NCBI GenBank assembly: GCA_963580285.1
Contig: OY757014.1
Coordinates: 101,124,072-101,188,071 of the forward strand
Source: Lucinisca nassula
Taxonomy: Eukaryota; Mollusca; Bivalvia; Lucinida; Lucinidae
DNA: 64,000 nt
Direction of reading: 5' to 3'
Below the pieces are notes generated by a model. It searched no databases and was not told the DNA's origin. It saw nothing but the letters and a program-made list of their open reading frames with translations. The translations under genes were made by a program, and so were the position numbers. This document shows positions 36,875-47,659 of the stretch, in pieces. Position 1 is the stretch's first letter. Each line of letters starts with the position of its first letter.

Positions 36875-39042
36875 TTTAGCTCACCGTCACGTAGTGACGA
36901 GGTGAGCTTTTGGGATCACTTTTTGTCCGTCGTGCGTGCGTGCGTGCGTGCGTGCGTGCGTCCGTGCGTAAACAATTTCTTTAAACGACATCTCCTCCTA
37001 AACCACTGATCGGATTTTGACCAAACTTCACAGGAATGATCCTTAGGTGGTCCCTTTTCAAAGTTGTTCAAATGGTTCCGGTCCGTTGCACATCTAGGTC
37101 ACAGGAGCCAAAATAGATTTTTTTCACTAAAAACTTAAAAAATCTTCTTCTCTGAAACCACAAGGCCCAGGTCTTTGATATTTGGTGTGAAGCTTCATGT
37201 AGTGGACCCCTACCAAGATTGTTCAAATTATAGTGCTGGGGCCAAAAATGCCCCCGCCCTGGGGCCCTTTGGTTTTACATAGGCTTAAATAGGGAAAATC
37301 TTTAAAAATATTCTTCTCTGAAACCACAAGGCCCAGGTCTTTGATATTTGATATGAAGCTTCATCTAGTGGACCCCTACCAAGATTGTTTAAATTATAGT
37401 GCTGGGGCCAAAAATGCCCCCGCTCCGGGGCCCTTTGGTTTTACATGGGCTTATATAGGGAAGAGCTTTAAAAATCTTCTTCTCTGAAACCACAAGGCCC
37501 AGGTCTTTGATATTTGGTATGAAGCTTCATCTAGTGGACCCCTACCAAGATTGTTCTATTTATAGTGCTGGGGCCAAAAATGCCTCCGCCCCGGGGCCCT
37601 TTGGTTTTACATAGGCCTATATAGGGAAAATCTTTAAAAATTTTCTTCTCAGAAACCACAAGGCCCAGGACTTTGATATTTGGTATGAAGTTTCATCTAG
37701 TAGACCCCTACCAAGATTGTTCAAATTTTATTGCTGGGACAAAAAATGCCCCCGCCACGGTGCCCTTTGGTTTTGCATTGGCTTATATAGGGAAAATCTT
37801 TAAAAATCTTCTTCTCTGAAACCACAAGGCCCAGGTCTTTGATATTTGGTATGAAGCTTCATCTAGTGGACCCCTACCAAGATTGTTCAAATTATAGTGC
37901 TGGGGCCAAAAATGCCCCCGCCCAAGGGCCCTTTGGTTTTACAAAGGCTTATATAGGGAAAATCTTTAAAAATCTTCTTCTCTGAAACCACAAGGCCCAG
38001 GTATTTGATATTTGGTATGAACTTTCATCTAGTGGACCCTTACCAAGATTGTTCAAATTATAGTGCTGGGACAAAAAATGCCCCCGCCACTTGGCCCTTT
38101 GGTTTTACATTGGCTTATATAGGGAAAATCTTTAAAAATCTTCTACTCTGAAACCACAAAGCCCAGGTCTTTGATATTTGGTATGAGGCTTCATCTAGTG
38201 GACCCCTACCAAGATTGTTCAAATTATAGTGCTGGGGCCACAAATCCCCCGCTCCGGGGCCCTTTGGTTTTACATAGACTTATGTAGAGATAATGTTTGA
38301 AAATCTTCTCCTCTGAAACAGCAAGACCCAGGTCTTTGATATTCGGTGTGAAGCTTCATCTAGTGGACCTCTACCAAGATTGTTCAAATTATAGTGCTGG
38401 GGCCAAAAATGCCCCCGCCCCAGGGCCCTTTGGTTTTACATAGGCTTATATAGGGAAAATCTTTAAAAATCTTCTTCTCTGAAACCACAAAGCCCAGATC
38501 TTTGATACTTGGTATGAAGCTTCATCTAGTGGACCCCTACCAAGATTGTTCAAATTATAGTGCTGGGACAAAAAATGCCCCCGCCACTGGGCCCTTTGGT
38601 TTTACATTGGCTTATATAGGGAAAATCTTTAAAAATCTTCTTCTCTGAAACCACAAAGCGCAGGTCTTTGATATTTGGTATGAAGCTTCATCTAGTGGAC
38701 CCCTACCAAGATTGTTCAAATTATAGTGCTGGGGCAAAAAATGCCCCCGTCCCGGGGCCCTTTGTTTTTACATAGGCTTATAGAGGCAAAATCTTTAAAA
38801 ATCTTCTTCTCTGAAACCGCTAGGCCCAGGTCTTTGATATTTGATGTGTAGCTTCATCTAGTGGACCTTTGCCAAGATTGTTCAAATTATAGCCTTTGTT
38901 GATGTTTGGTATGAAGCTTCACCTTTAAGACCTCCCTCATTATTATGCACATTAAAGCCCTGGGGCCAATAATGGCCCTCCCTGGGGCCCACTTGTTACA
39001 CTATGGATCACGTGAGCGATCCAGGGCCATCATGGCCCTCTT
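36875..39042 (+). mobile_element. Helentron-like element D1, about 165-bp tandem core (11 units)
   Basis: 5' hairpin TTTAGCTCACCGTCACG / CGTAGTGACGAGGTGAGC, then (GTGC)n and CGTAAACAATTTCTTTAAACG. Core units contain CTCTGAAACCACAAGGCCC, GTATGAAGCTTCATCTAGTG and CAAAAATGCCCCCGCCC. The 3' end is GTGAGCGATCCAGGGCC with hairpin AGGGCCATCATGGCCCT. No protein is encoded. Confidence 0.7.
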
Positions 39043-40305
39043 GTGATTAATATTAGGATCACTTTTTGTCTGTCATCCGTGCGTAAACAATTTCTTCAAA
39101 CGGCATCTCCTCCTAAACCACTAATTGGATTTTGACCAAACTTCACAGGAATGATCCTTAGGGGGTCCCCTTTCAAAGTTGTTCAAATGGTTCCGGTCCG
39201 TTGCACATATAGGTCACAGGAGCCAAAAATAGATTTTTTCACCGAAAACTTAAAAAAATCTTCTTCTCTAAAACCGCAAGGCCCAAGTCTTTGATATTTG
39301 GTATGAAGTTTCATCTAGTAGACCCCTACCAAAATTGTTCAAATTATAGTGCTGGGGCCAAAAATGCCCCCGCCCTGGGGCCCTTTGGTTTTACATGGGC
39401 TTATATAGGAAAATCTTCAAAAATCTTCTCTGAAATCACAAGGCCCAGGTCTTTGATTTTTGGTATGAAGCTTCATCTAGTGGACCCCTACCAAGATTGT
39501 TCAGATTATATTGCTGGGGCCAAAAATGCCCCCGCTCCGCGCCCTTTGGTTTTACATGGGCTTATATAGGTAAAACCTGTAAAAATCTTCTTCTCTGAAA
39601 CTGCAAGGCCCATGTCTTTGCTATTTGGTATGAAGCTTCATCTAGTGGACCCCTACCAAGATTGTTCAAATTATAGTGCTGGGTCCAAAAATGCCCCCAC
39701 TCCGGGGCCCTTTGGTTTTATATGGGCTTATATAGGGAAAATCTTGAAAAATCTTCTTCTCTGAAACCACAAGGCCTAGGTCTTTGATATTTTGTATGAA
39801 GTTTCAGCTAGTGGACCTCTACCAAAATTGTTCAAATTATAGCCCTGAGGCCAAAAATGCCCCTGCCTCGGGGGCCCTCTGATTTTACATAGTCTTTAAT
39901 CGGGAAAATCTTTAAAAATCTTCTTCCGTGTAACCACAAGGCCTAGGTCTTTGATATTTGGTGTGAAATTTCATCTAGTGGACGTCTATCAAGAATGTTC
40001 AATTATAGCCCTGGGGCCAAAAATGCCCCCGCCCCGAGACCCTTTGGTTTTACATAGTCTTATATAGGAAAATCTTTAAAAATCTTCTTCTCTGAAACTG
40101 CAAGGCCCATGTCTTTGATATTTGGTATGGAGCTTCATCTAGTGGACAATTATAGCCTTTGTTGATATTTGGTATGAAGCTTCACCTTTTTAGACCTCCC
40201 TCAACATTATGCACATTAAAACCTTGGGGTCAATAATGGCCCTCCCCGGGGCCCACTTGTTACTCTATGGATCAGGTGAGCGATCCAGGGCCATCATGGC
40301 CCTCT
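39043..40305 (+). mobile_element. Helentron-like element D2, head-to-tail with D1
   Basis: Directly after the D1 3' end, a second copy starts at GGATCACTTTTTGTCTGTC (5' hairpin missing). It has six core units and the same 140-bp 3' segment and hairpin, ending CCCTCT|TG. Confidence 0.7.
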
Positions 40306-40467
40306 TGTTTCGTATTTTTGCAAGAAAAAATGTGAGCAGCTTTTGTAAATGCAAAAGCTGCTCTTTTTTCAGCAAAAATAATAATATATTTGCCATAATA
40401 AATGATCAAAGTTTTAACGATATGTTAACTAACGACTTCGTTAGTTATGAACAATCGGCCCAAAATT

Positions 40468-41155
40468 TTTATGTTGACTTAGTTAATAAATTCAGAAAAA
40501 TAGATACTTGCACGGACCTCAGCAGCCAATTTGTAAAATCATTCTTCGAATTATAAAGGTTGGGTACAACATAAATGTCATACGACAGACTGCATGTATT
40601 GCAAATAACGCAATCACGATTGTCAAATTTGCTTCCCTCTGGTCGGGCCCATCGGAGGCTAACTGTTGGTTTTCGTTTGCTCCAGCATTTCAGTGGTTTC
40701 TTGCTGATGAGTTCTAAACGTTGTTTCATCTCTGTGGTGGTTTTATTTCTGGATTTTGAGTTAGGAGGCCTTCATGTGGACTGAACAAATAATTTCTATA
40801 AATCGCGACGGGTGTAAGGGCGATGTTTGCGGCCACGTAAAATCGATTTAAGCACCCCCCCCCCCCCGCCCCCATCCTCCAGTGAAATTCGTTTCACTGA
40901 CCGTTCCAAGAAGTTCTTCAGACGCGGTTTATTTTTTATGGTTTGTCTTTGAGTGTGTGTATATCTTATACTTTTCTCTTTCGATAGCCAATTGGCCATT
41001 GTTTGGGAACGGAACTGTCCTTTTGGCTTTCCGCTGTTGATGTTTCTATTGGGGTCCAGTTATTTCATGTTTGTGTTTCTCTCCCTTTAGCGTCTCTGAT
41101 GGGAGCTGTGGGTTAATTGTATCGATTCCTGTTCGTTGCTGTCACTTCTATTTTG
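40468..41155 (+). pseudogene. L-family RT-like tail end and 3' UTR, piece 3
   Basis: Resumes with TTTTATGTTGACTTAG (FYVDLVNKFRK), FVKSFFEL, then GYNINVIRQTAC, and the full 3' UTR to CTGTCACTTCTATTTTG near 41155. A small internal deletion joins KFASL to the GGTCGGGCCC block. Confidence 0.68.
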
Positions 41156-41539
41156 TATGATTCATTTAAGGATTTAGGGTTGTTTATTTTAAATAGAAAT
41201 GACGATGACTAATTAAATACAAGTTTCACTTATTTGATATCTTTTTAAATGCACATTGAAGCGGAACAATTTAATTAAAGTAGAAAGTGTTTGCCAAATG
41301 TTATATTTGTTTAAAAATAGTATTCCATTTAAGCACCTGCTATTTCCAGCATGGGATTCTTTACAGGTAATCTGGAAGGTCAGCGCACAGTAAAACGCTT
41401 AATCCTTTTTGCTCAAGGCATAATTGTCAACAATAGTTGGGAATGATTCCCCCGAGTGGAATTCGTTTCTCTGACCGTTCCAATAAAAATAAAAAATGAG
41501 TCCCTTTAAGAGCAATGAAAACATTCTGAGAAAGAAGAT

Positions 41540-41585
41540 GGGTCATACTACGTAGTTTCGGCTAATAAAGCATCATCAGTGACCC
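41540..41585 (-). ncRNA. Hammerhead ribozyme, type I, unit 1
   Basis: Same fold as unit 3 with one change: the base of stem II is T-C instead of G-C. Confidence 0.8.
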
Positions 41586-41923
41586 TGCAATGGTCCGACA
41601 AAAAAAGCCAGAGGAAACATACTGCAATTGTGCGAATTTCGAACAGGCAGTCGATTCATAGACTGATATAAATCAAAATGGGGTCCAAAATAATTAAAAA
41701 CCTGTCTAGAATATGAGTCTTAACCAATAATTTATTTCTGATTTCTCAGAATATTCACGCTGATCTCAAAGGAGCAAAAGTAAAATATAAACTGCACTAT
41801 GGTTGATGTACGGGGAGACGTTTTACGGCCGCCACACGGCACAACACCAGCTGCAGTGAAGGCAAATAAAAATCAAAAATGAGTTCCTTTAAGAGCAATG
41901 AAAACATTCATAAGAAAGAAGAT

Positions 41924-41969
41924 GGGTCATACTACGTTGTTTCGGCTAAAAAAGCCTCATCAGTGACCC
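41924..41969 (-). ncRNA. Hammerhead ribozyme, type I, unit 2
   Basis: Core intact and stem I perfect. Stem III carries ACAACGTAGT in place of ACTACGTAGT (one lost pair) and the stem II loop is TTTTT. Confidence 0.75.
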
Positions 41970-42307
41970 TGCAATGGTCCGGCAAAGAAAGCCAGCGGAA
42001 ACAGACTGCAATTTTGCGAATGTCGAACAGGCAGTCGATTCATAGACTGATATAAATCAAAATGGGGTCCAAAATAATTAAAAACCTGTCTAGAATATGA
42101 GTCTAAACCAATAATTTATTTCTGATTTCTCAGAATATTCACGCTGATCTCAAAGGAGCAAAAGTAAAATATAAACTGCACTATGGTTGATGTACGGGGA
42201 GACGTTTTACGGCCGCCACACGGCACAACACCAGCTGCAGTGAAGGCAAATAAAAATAAAAAATGAGTTCCTTTAAGAGCAATGAAAACATTAATAAGAA
42301 AGAAGAT

Positions 42308-42353
42308 GGGTCATACTACGTAGTTTCGGCTAATAAAGCCTCATCAGTGACCC
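42308..42353 (-). ncRNA. Hammerhead ribozyme, type I, unit 3 (canonical)
   Basis: On the - strand: stem I GGGTCA / TGACCC, core CTGATGA, stem II GGCT-TTATT-AGCC, GAA, stem III ACTA-CG-TAGT, and cleavage triplet GTA. The predicted cut is between 42314 and 42313. All invariant core positions are present. Stem III is a 10-nt palindrome, too short to be stable alone but able to form a dimer. Confidence 0.9.
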
Positions 42354-42876
42354 TGATCCGGCAAAGAAAGCCAGAGGAAACATACTGCAATTTGCGCATT
42401 TCGAACAGGCAGTCGATTCATAGACTAATATAAATCAAAATGGGGTCCAAAATAATTAAAAACCTGTCTAGAATATGAGTCTAAACCAATAATTTATTTC
42501 TGATTTCTCAGAATAAGACGGCTCTTCTGTCGGGTTTTATTTTTGTTATGATTTGTCTTTGGGTGTGTGTGTCGCTTCTATCATTTTGTTTTGGATAGCC
42601 AGTTGGCCATTTTGTGGGAAAGTAACTATCCTTTAGGCTATCTGCTATAATTGATGTTTCCATTAGGGTCTAGTTGTTTCATGTTTGTGCTTCTTTCCCT
42701 TTGGTGTCTATTATGGGAGCTGTGGGTTCGATTCCTGATCGTTGCCTTCACTTCTATTTTTCATATGAAATTTATGGAACTCGATAGGGGCTTGCTTCAC
42801 TAATTTCATATTAAATGACCACTCGTGTAATATCCTAAATATATCACAATGGCTGATTAATCTTCTTATGTTTCAG

Positions 42877-43076
42877 ATCAACAACAATCTTGCCATGAAA
42901 CACTGCGGAATTCATCAGGCTATATAACTGCCCCAGACAAGGATCTGGACGGCTATTATGATTTTAACCTCGACTGTTCTTGGTCAATTGAAGTAAACCG
43001 CTCTAACGCCATTTTGATGCGAATGCACGTATCGGGAATAGCAGTTAGAAACTACTTGTGCGACGAATATCTACAG
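42877..43076 (+). CDS. CUB-domain protein, exon encoding the first half of CUB domain 2
   Basis: Acceptor TTTCAG at 42871-42876, donor GTGCAC at 43077 (GT but weak). Its two leading bases complete the codon left by the exon at 16858 (phase 1), and it ends in phase 0. The 66 residues carry the first-half CUB pattern: SCHETLRNSSGYITAPD, DGYYDFNLDCSWSIEV, a hydrophobic strand (AILMRMHVSGIAV), then YLCDEYLQ. Cys 1, 2 and 3 are in place. It lies about 26 kb from the previous exon and 15.2 kb from the next, with repeats in between. The match of phase and domain order makes this the start of a second tandem CUB domain. Confidence 0.87.
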
Positions 43077-43426
43077 GTGCACTCTTTGATTTGTTTTCAA
43101 TATTATCTATAAAGGTTTATTTTTAAAACAAGGAGAAAATGCTTAGGGGCGAATTCATTCCTCACATAGTTGAATCTCTTAAATAGGGAACAAGTTAATA
43201 AGACAGCAAATTGTAAGTGATCAAAATTATTTTCGTTCGGATATTTTCACATCCGTATGGCATAGTATATTCTTTCAGGTATCTAAACAAAATTTATATA
43301 AAGTTTGGCTTGCATGTTTATTTATTTTTTTTTTTTTATTTTTTTTGTTTTTGTCAGCTTCTCCGCCCCTTACTGACTCCATATTTTTGTATATCGTGCA
43401 TTTGATAAAATAACATTTCTAAAATA

Positions 43427-43534
<108 letters not shown>

Positions 43535-43568
43535 AACGTAGAAAAACCGAGGCAAGTGAATTATACAA

Positions 43569-43704
43569 AAAAGAGAAATGACATCACACGGAAAACACAG
43601 TAAATAATATTATTCCCTTTATTCCCCTGATGAGTTATAAACGAAACCGGTTGGGAATAATATTATTTACTGTGTTTTCCGTGTGATGTCATTTCTCTTT
43701 TATA
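43569..43704 (+). mobile_element. Palindrome with a hammerhead at its apex
   Basis: Arms of about 48 bp (AAAGAGAAATGACATCACAC... and ...GTGTGATGTCATTTCTCTTT) flank a 35-bp centre. The centre holds the hammerhead core described at 43619-43660. Confidence 0.8.
43619..43660 (+). ncRNA. Hammerhead ribozyme, minimal type I, second family
   Basis: Stem I TTATTCCC / GGGAATAA (8 pairs), core CTGATGA, stem II GTT-ATA-AAC, GAA, stem III ACCGGT with no loop, triplet GTT, predicted cut after T43652. Every invariant core base is present. Stem III cannot close in a monomer, so a dimer form is expected. The same right strand could instead pair with the distal 48-bp arm, giving two competing folds. Confidence 0.72.
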
Positions 43705-43794
43705 TACATATATATATGTGTGTATGGAAGGGTATACAACAACGTTCTTTACATGTTTGCATGTTTATGAATTTCTTTTTGTGATCGGCCTCTC

Positions 43795-44280
43795 TCAGTC
43801 GCCCGTCGTGCGTCTGTGCGTCCGCCCGTCGCCAACTTTTGCTTTGAACGACCTCTTCTCAAAAATTGCTGGACATATTTTGAAAGAGTTTCACAGTAAA
43901 GTTCCTTGAGTGACCTTCAACAACGTGGCCAACATAGCTAAAAATAAAAAAAAACAAAAAAAAAAAAATAAATAAAATAAACAACTTCTCCTCCTTAACA
44001 AATGGATGGATTTTGAAATAATTTCACACAAATGTTCTTGGGTGACCTTCTACAAAAAATGCTCAAACCATTCCCATCGAATGAACAAAATGGTCACCAG
44101 AGCTGAAAATATTAAAAAAAAAAAAACCTTTAAAGAACTTTCGTCCTAAACCGATGGATGGGTTTTGAGATAATTTCACAGGAATGGTTTGATCACCATC
44201 TACCAAAATTGCACACAAACAATTCCGCTCGGATGAAAAAGAAGTCAACAAGTGGATAGTGAAGATGCAGAAGAACAAGC
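43795..44280 (+). repeat. Helentron-like body fragment, about 180-bp units
   Basis: CGCCCGTCGTGCGTCTGTGC is the CGTC-rich stretch. Two units (ATGGATGGATTTTGAAATAA and CGATGGATGGGTTTTGAGA) follow. No clear ends. Confidence 0.45.
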
Positions 44281-44355
44281 TGTTGAATCAGAAGATTTTG
44301 TTTAAGAAACAGTTCAGCTCTAACTGTGATTTGTTGAGTAATAAATCATAGTTTG

Positions 44356-44812
44356 GAGGTCAACTGTAAAGTAGACAAATCACGAGCGCGAAGTGCGAGC
44401 GCGCATGATTTGTCTACTTACAACTGACCGACATACTATTCGCTATTGATGTTTATCATATGACGTCGCGTCTGAGAGTGTTATAACGCCATGCAATATT
44501 TTCGATAATCCACTAGTGGATTAAATATGCAAATTAGCTAGATACGTTCCGTAACGTTACATGTACGATGTCCTTAACGACGTCGCGTTTACTAATGGCG
44601 GAATATTGACAATTTTGTAAACAATCGTGAATAAAATGCGTTTTAAATGCCATATGATAAATAGAATCTTGCATTCGTGCTCATGTATTATTGAATTTAT
44701 TAAACTCGTTGAAGAAAAGGGATAACATGCTCAGCAAAGCCTCGCATGTTATCCCTTTTCCTCAACGAGTTGAATAAATTCAATAATACATGAGCACTCA
44801 TGTAAGATCCTC
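44356..44812 (+). mobile_element. Foldback element with two hairpins (copy 1)
   Basis: Hairpin 1 at 44356-44430 (GTAGACAAATCA / TGATTTGTCTAC, loop of GCGCGAAGTGCGAGCGCGC). Hairpin 2 at 44677-44797 (GTGCTCATGTATTATTG... / ...CAATAATACATGAGCAC). Between them are TGACGTCGCG, CCACTAGTGGATTA, ATGCAAATTAGC and GTAACGTTAC. An inverted copy lies at 60861-61256. Confidence 0.7.
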
Positions 44813-44814
44813 TA

Positions 44815-44922
44815 TTTCCATTAGGCTCTATTTATTTCATGTTTATGATTCTTTCCATTTGGTGTCTATGATGGGAGTTGTGGGTTAATTGTATCGATTC
44901 CTGATCATTGCACTCACTTCTA
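44815..44922 (+). repeat. L-family 3' UTR, terminal fragment
   Basis: TCCATTAGGCTCTATTT to GATTCCTGATCATTGC and CTTCTATTTC. Confidence 0.65.
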
Positions 44923-45552
44923 TTTCAAGAATGACTAATGGATACAGGAGAGAGCTGCATAATGCGACATAAATTTCAAAGCTAGTTATTATGTTTTATG
45001 TTGCGGAGGTGGGGAGGTTGGAGGATTATGAAACAGTTTAAGTCAATATTTAAAACGTTTCCGATCAATTTCTATAACACGTCTAAAGTGTGTGATCTCG
45101 GCAGCTTAACGGAGGTAAAATTCCAATATTACTATGGCAACAACCAGCTGCGAGAGGTTTGATACAGAATATCGAAAAATTATTTACCTAGGCGTGTAAT
45201 AGTCATTACATAAATACCGCTATGGTGCATAGCCGTAATTTATGCCATTCCTATTCAGGCATTTGGGAAAGGGAACGCAATGCGCCTTTTGGTTAAATAG
45301 ATCCGTACGTTCATATGGGTGTAAGCAAATAAAAACAGCCAAATGTGGTGAAAGAGTCTAATCAAGACTAAAATAGACATGATAAGGTTAATCAGTAATG
45401 TTGTGATGAACGACTGTTATCAAGACTGTAATTAGCAAATAAGGTAATCCATCAATCAAACGATACCACATACTAAAATACATATTCCGTTCTGCAAAAC
45501 ATGTGGGGCACATAGGCCATAAAACTGGCAAAATGATCTTTTATCACGCTGC
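44923..45552. other. Unclassified intronic DNA
   Basis: No gene or family recognised. Confidence 0.35.
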
Positions 45553-45692
45553 AAATAAAAATCAAAAATGAGTTCCTTTAAGAGCAATGAAAATATTCAT
45601 AAGAAAGAAGATGGGTCATACTACGTAGTTTCGGCTAATAAAGCCTCATCAGTGACCCTGTAATGATCCGACAACGAAAGCCTAGGAAACAT
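45553..45692 (-). mobile_element. Retrozyme-like 383-bp repeat, solo 5'-truncated copy
   Basis: Same 3' terminus in RNA sense as the array (GATTTTTATTT side at 45553). Only about 140 bp remain, including the complete hammerhead. Confidence 0.75.
45613..45658 (-). ncRNA. Hammerhead ribozyme, type I, solo copy
   Basis: Identical fold and sequence to unit 3 at 42308-42353, including GGCT/AGCC stem II and the ACTACGTAGT stem III. Confidence 0.88.
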
Positions 45693-45697
45693 AAGAA

Positions 45698-46049
45698 CTA
45701 TAGTGAAACTTTGAAAATTCTTGCACCTTTTGGACACTAAAACTTTGTTCGAGATAGGGGTAGTTCGAACTACTGAGGGTTACTCTTACCGCCAGTCTAT
45801 GAGATATATATTTTCGACTTTTTATAAAATAAATGTATGTTGTGTGAACTTATTAGAATCGCCTCAATTAGGCAATACTGGTGAGTACACAACATACATT
45901 ATAAGTTAAAATCAAATAAACCTCCAAAGGTTAACCTAAACACGTGGGTATTTGGATATATAAAATGGCGCCACAGAGATGCAAGAAAGAGCTCGAATTA
46001 GCCATAGTAAACGAATTATAGGTTTTCGAGTTATCGGAGTTTCTCTGTA
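45698..46049 (+). mobile_element. Tigger/pogo-like MITE, copy 1 (degraded)
   Basis: Contains TTGTTCGAGATAGGGGTAGT, CGAACTACTGAGGGTTACTC and a right end TTCGAGTTATCGGAGTTTCT. The central palindrome has decayed (AATCGCCTCAATTAGGCAAT). Confidence 0.6.
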
Positions 46050-46439
46050 TACATATTTCAGAAAAAAATAATGTATTGCAACTTGCATGCTTTAAACCTA
46101 TCACCGACATTGCTAATTTGTACATGTTTATGCTCAAGGGTTATATAGCCTACTGCACTAGAATACATCAATGTATTCTTCAGCAAAATTGTTGAGTGAC
46201 ACATATGAAGTGCCAGAATAACACAAGCCGCACCAAGTTCAATTGTAACTTTATACGGGGGCATACAGCTCAGATAAACATGTACGGTTGCGCCGGCTCG
46301 TTAGAGATTTAGCGATGTACTAAATGCACACCCGGCATGCCATATCGCCTTCATGCAGACATCAGAATTTTTATTCTAGCTTAGTCTCGTCATTAAGAGG
46401 CTAATCTAATGGATCCAATGTGCGAAATATTTTTATTAA
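46050..46439. other. Unclassified intronic DNA
   Basis: No gene or family recognised. Confidence 0.35.
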
Positions 46440-46870
46440 ATCGAAGGTATAGATCCGGAATCGGTAAAATAACCTTCCAACTCCCATCCAAGCAACCAAA
46501 GGATAGAAACACTAATATTGTGTATATAACTTCACCATAATGAAAACGTCACCAGCGGAAAGAAAAACAGAAGAATCGCCTTTGGACGGCTCCTGGGAGG
46601 GGGCTTAAATCGATTTTGCTTGGCCACAAGCTTCGCTTTCGGTTCCGTCGTGGTGTATACAAATAATTTGTTCAGTCTACATGAAGGACGTCAAACGCAT
46701 CAGTGCAACATCTCCGAAAACATAAAACTCAAAAGAATTCAGAGAGGAAACAACGATGAGGACTCGACAGCATGATATAAATGAAACGTTGAAGCGAAAG
46801 AAAACCAACAGTTTTGGACTACGGTGGGCCAGAGCAGAGACAGAGCATCAGGCTTCAACCGAAATTTCTT
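46440..46870 (-). repeat. L-family 3' UTR copy, diverged
   Basis: Blocks AAATCGATTTTGCTTGGCC, AACATCTCCGAAAACAT and GAGACAGAGCATCAGGC in the expected order for a - strand copy. Confidence 0.65.
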
Positions 46871-47467
46871 AAAAAAAAAAACGTTATTTTGCAATTTCTA
46901 GTGCTTTCGTGTGTATTAATAGGCACTGCGTTGAAAATGATTGGAACATAAATAGAACATATTTCTGAAATCAGCATACATGATGAGATGTGACTGTGTT
47001 ATATATGGGGATGAACAAATGACATTTTCCAAAGTTTAAAGATGGTATTCAAAATTCAGTATTAGAAATCAATCAAATGTACCCCTTATTCAGAAAGACC
47101 CAGGTCTGCAGTTACCAAGCATTGCATTAATAAGATCAAGTCAATTAACGAAAAAGATGCACATTTTCCCATCCAGATAGTCAGATCAAATAAAAAAAAC
47201 TTAGGATCAGCCTCTATCCACTTCATTTCGAAGAAAATTCTTAAGGTTACGAAGTAATGTGCTCGCTGTATCCCCCTTTTGCTCTCCCATGAACAGAATT
47301 ATGTGAGAGTGCAAATGGCTTAGCAACTACTGAAGACAACGGTACCCAAAATATCAAGAAAAGGTGTTTGACAGTCGCATTAATGTTTACGGGGTGGGTC
47401 GATTTTTCTGAACCCCAAGAAAAAGTTGATATGGCTCTGATATATGCCATAATGCAAACTTTTGCCA
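46871..47467. other. Unclassified intronic DNA
   Basis: No gene or family recognised. Confidence 0.35.
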
Positions 47468-47659
47468 AACGAACACAGCATCATCGAGGCGATTCTAATG
47501 AGTATACAGAGCATACATTTGCAAGGTAAAAGACTAAAATCTCCTTAATTATCCCCCACTATTTCTTATGTAGAGGATTTCGCTAGTAGCTCAAGAATGG
47601 GTTCGACACATCCATTGTAAACGAGCAATCGGTGTTCGAGCCATCGGAGTTCTACTGTA
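47468..47659 (+). mobile_element. Tigger/pogo-like MITE, copy 2 (5' truncated)
   Basis: Begins in the palindrome (CATCGAGGCGATTCTAATGA) and shares TTTCGCTAGTAGCTCAAGAA and the right TIR GAGCCATCGGAGTTCTACTG with copy 3. Confidence 0.7.

Larger units (their letters stand above)
36784..40467. mobile_element. Foldback element carrying Helentron-like element D
   Basis: The host L-family copy is interrupted by a foldback with outer parts CCAGTTGTTCAAAGCATCG on the left and TGAACAATCGGCCC on the right, and inner GCAGCTTTTGTAAATGC/AAAAGCTGCTC hairpin near 40335. Element D lies inside the foldback. Confidence 0.5.
41483..42517 (-). mobile_element. Retrozyme-like tandem array, 383-bp units with hammerhead ribozymes (about 2.7 units)
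   Basis: Three head-to-tail units with period 383-384 bp. Blocks include ACATTCTGAGAAAG-type, GAACAGGCAGTCGATTCATA, GGGTCCAAAATAATTAAAAA and TGTACGGGGAGACGTTTTAC. The RNA-sense strand is -, because each unit has a complete hammerhead on that strand. In RNA sense the 3' terminus is TTTGATTTTTATT-like at 41483 and the 5' edge (42517) is inside a unit. No open frame of note. The layout fits metazoan retrozymes, which are small noncoding retroelements copied through self-cleaved circular RNA. Confidence 0.75.
41447..42768 (+). repeat. L-family 3' UTR copy split by the 383-bp array
   Basis: Pieces 41447-41482 (GTGGAATTCGTTTCTCTG, ACCGTTCCAA) and 42518-42768 (GGCTCTTCTGTCGGG to TTGCCTTCACTTCTATTT) are contiguous in other copies. 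Confidence 0.7.

Noticed and set aside
18187..40305. Regular spaced repeats were considered as CRISPR-like arrays.
   Set aside because: Repeat units of 130-450 bp are contiguous with no short repeat/unique spacer pattern; the sequence is eukaryotic intron.
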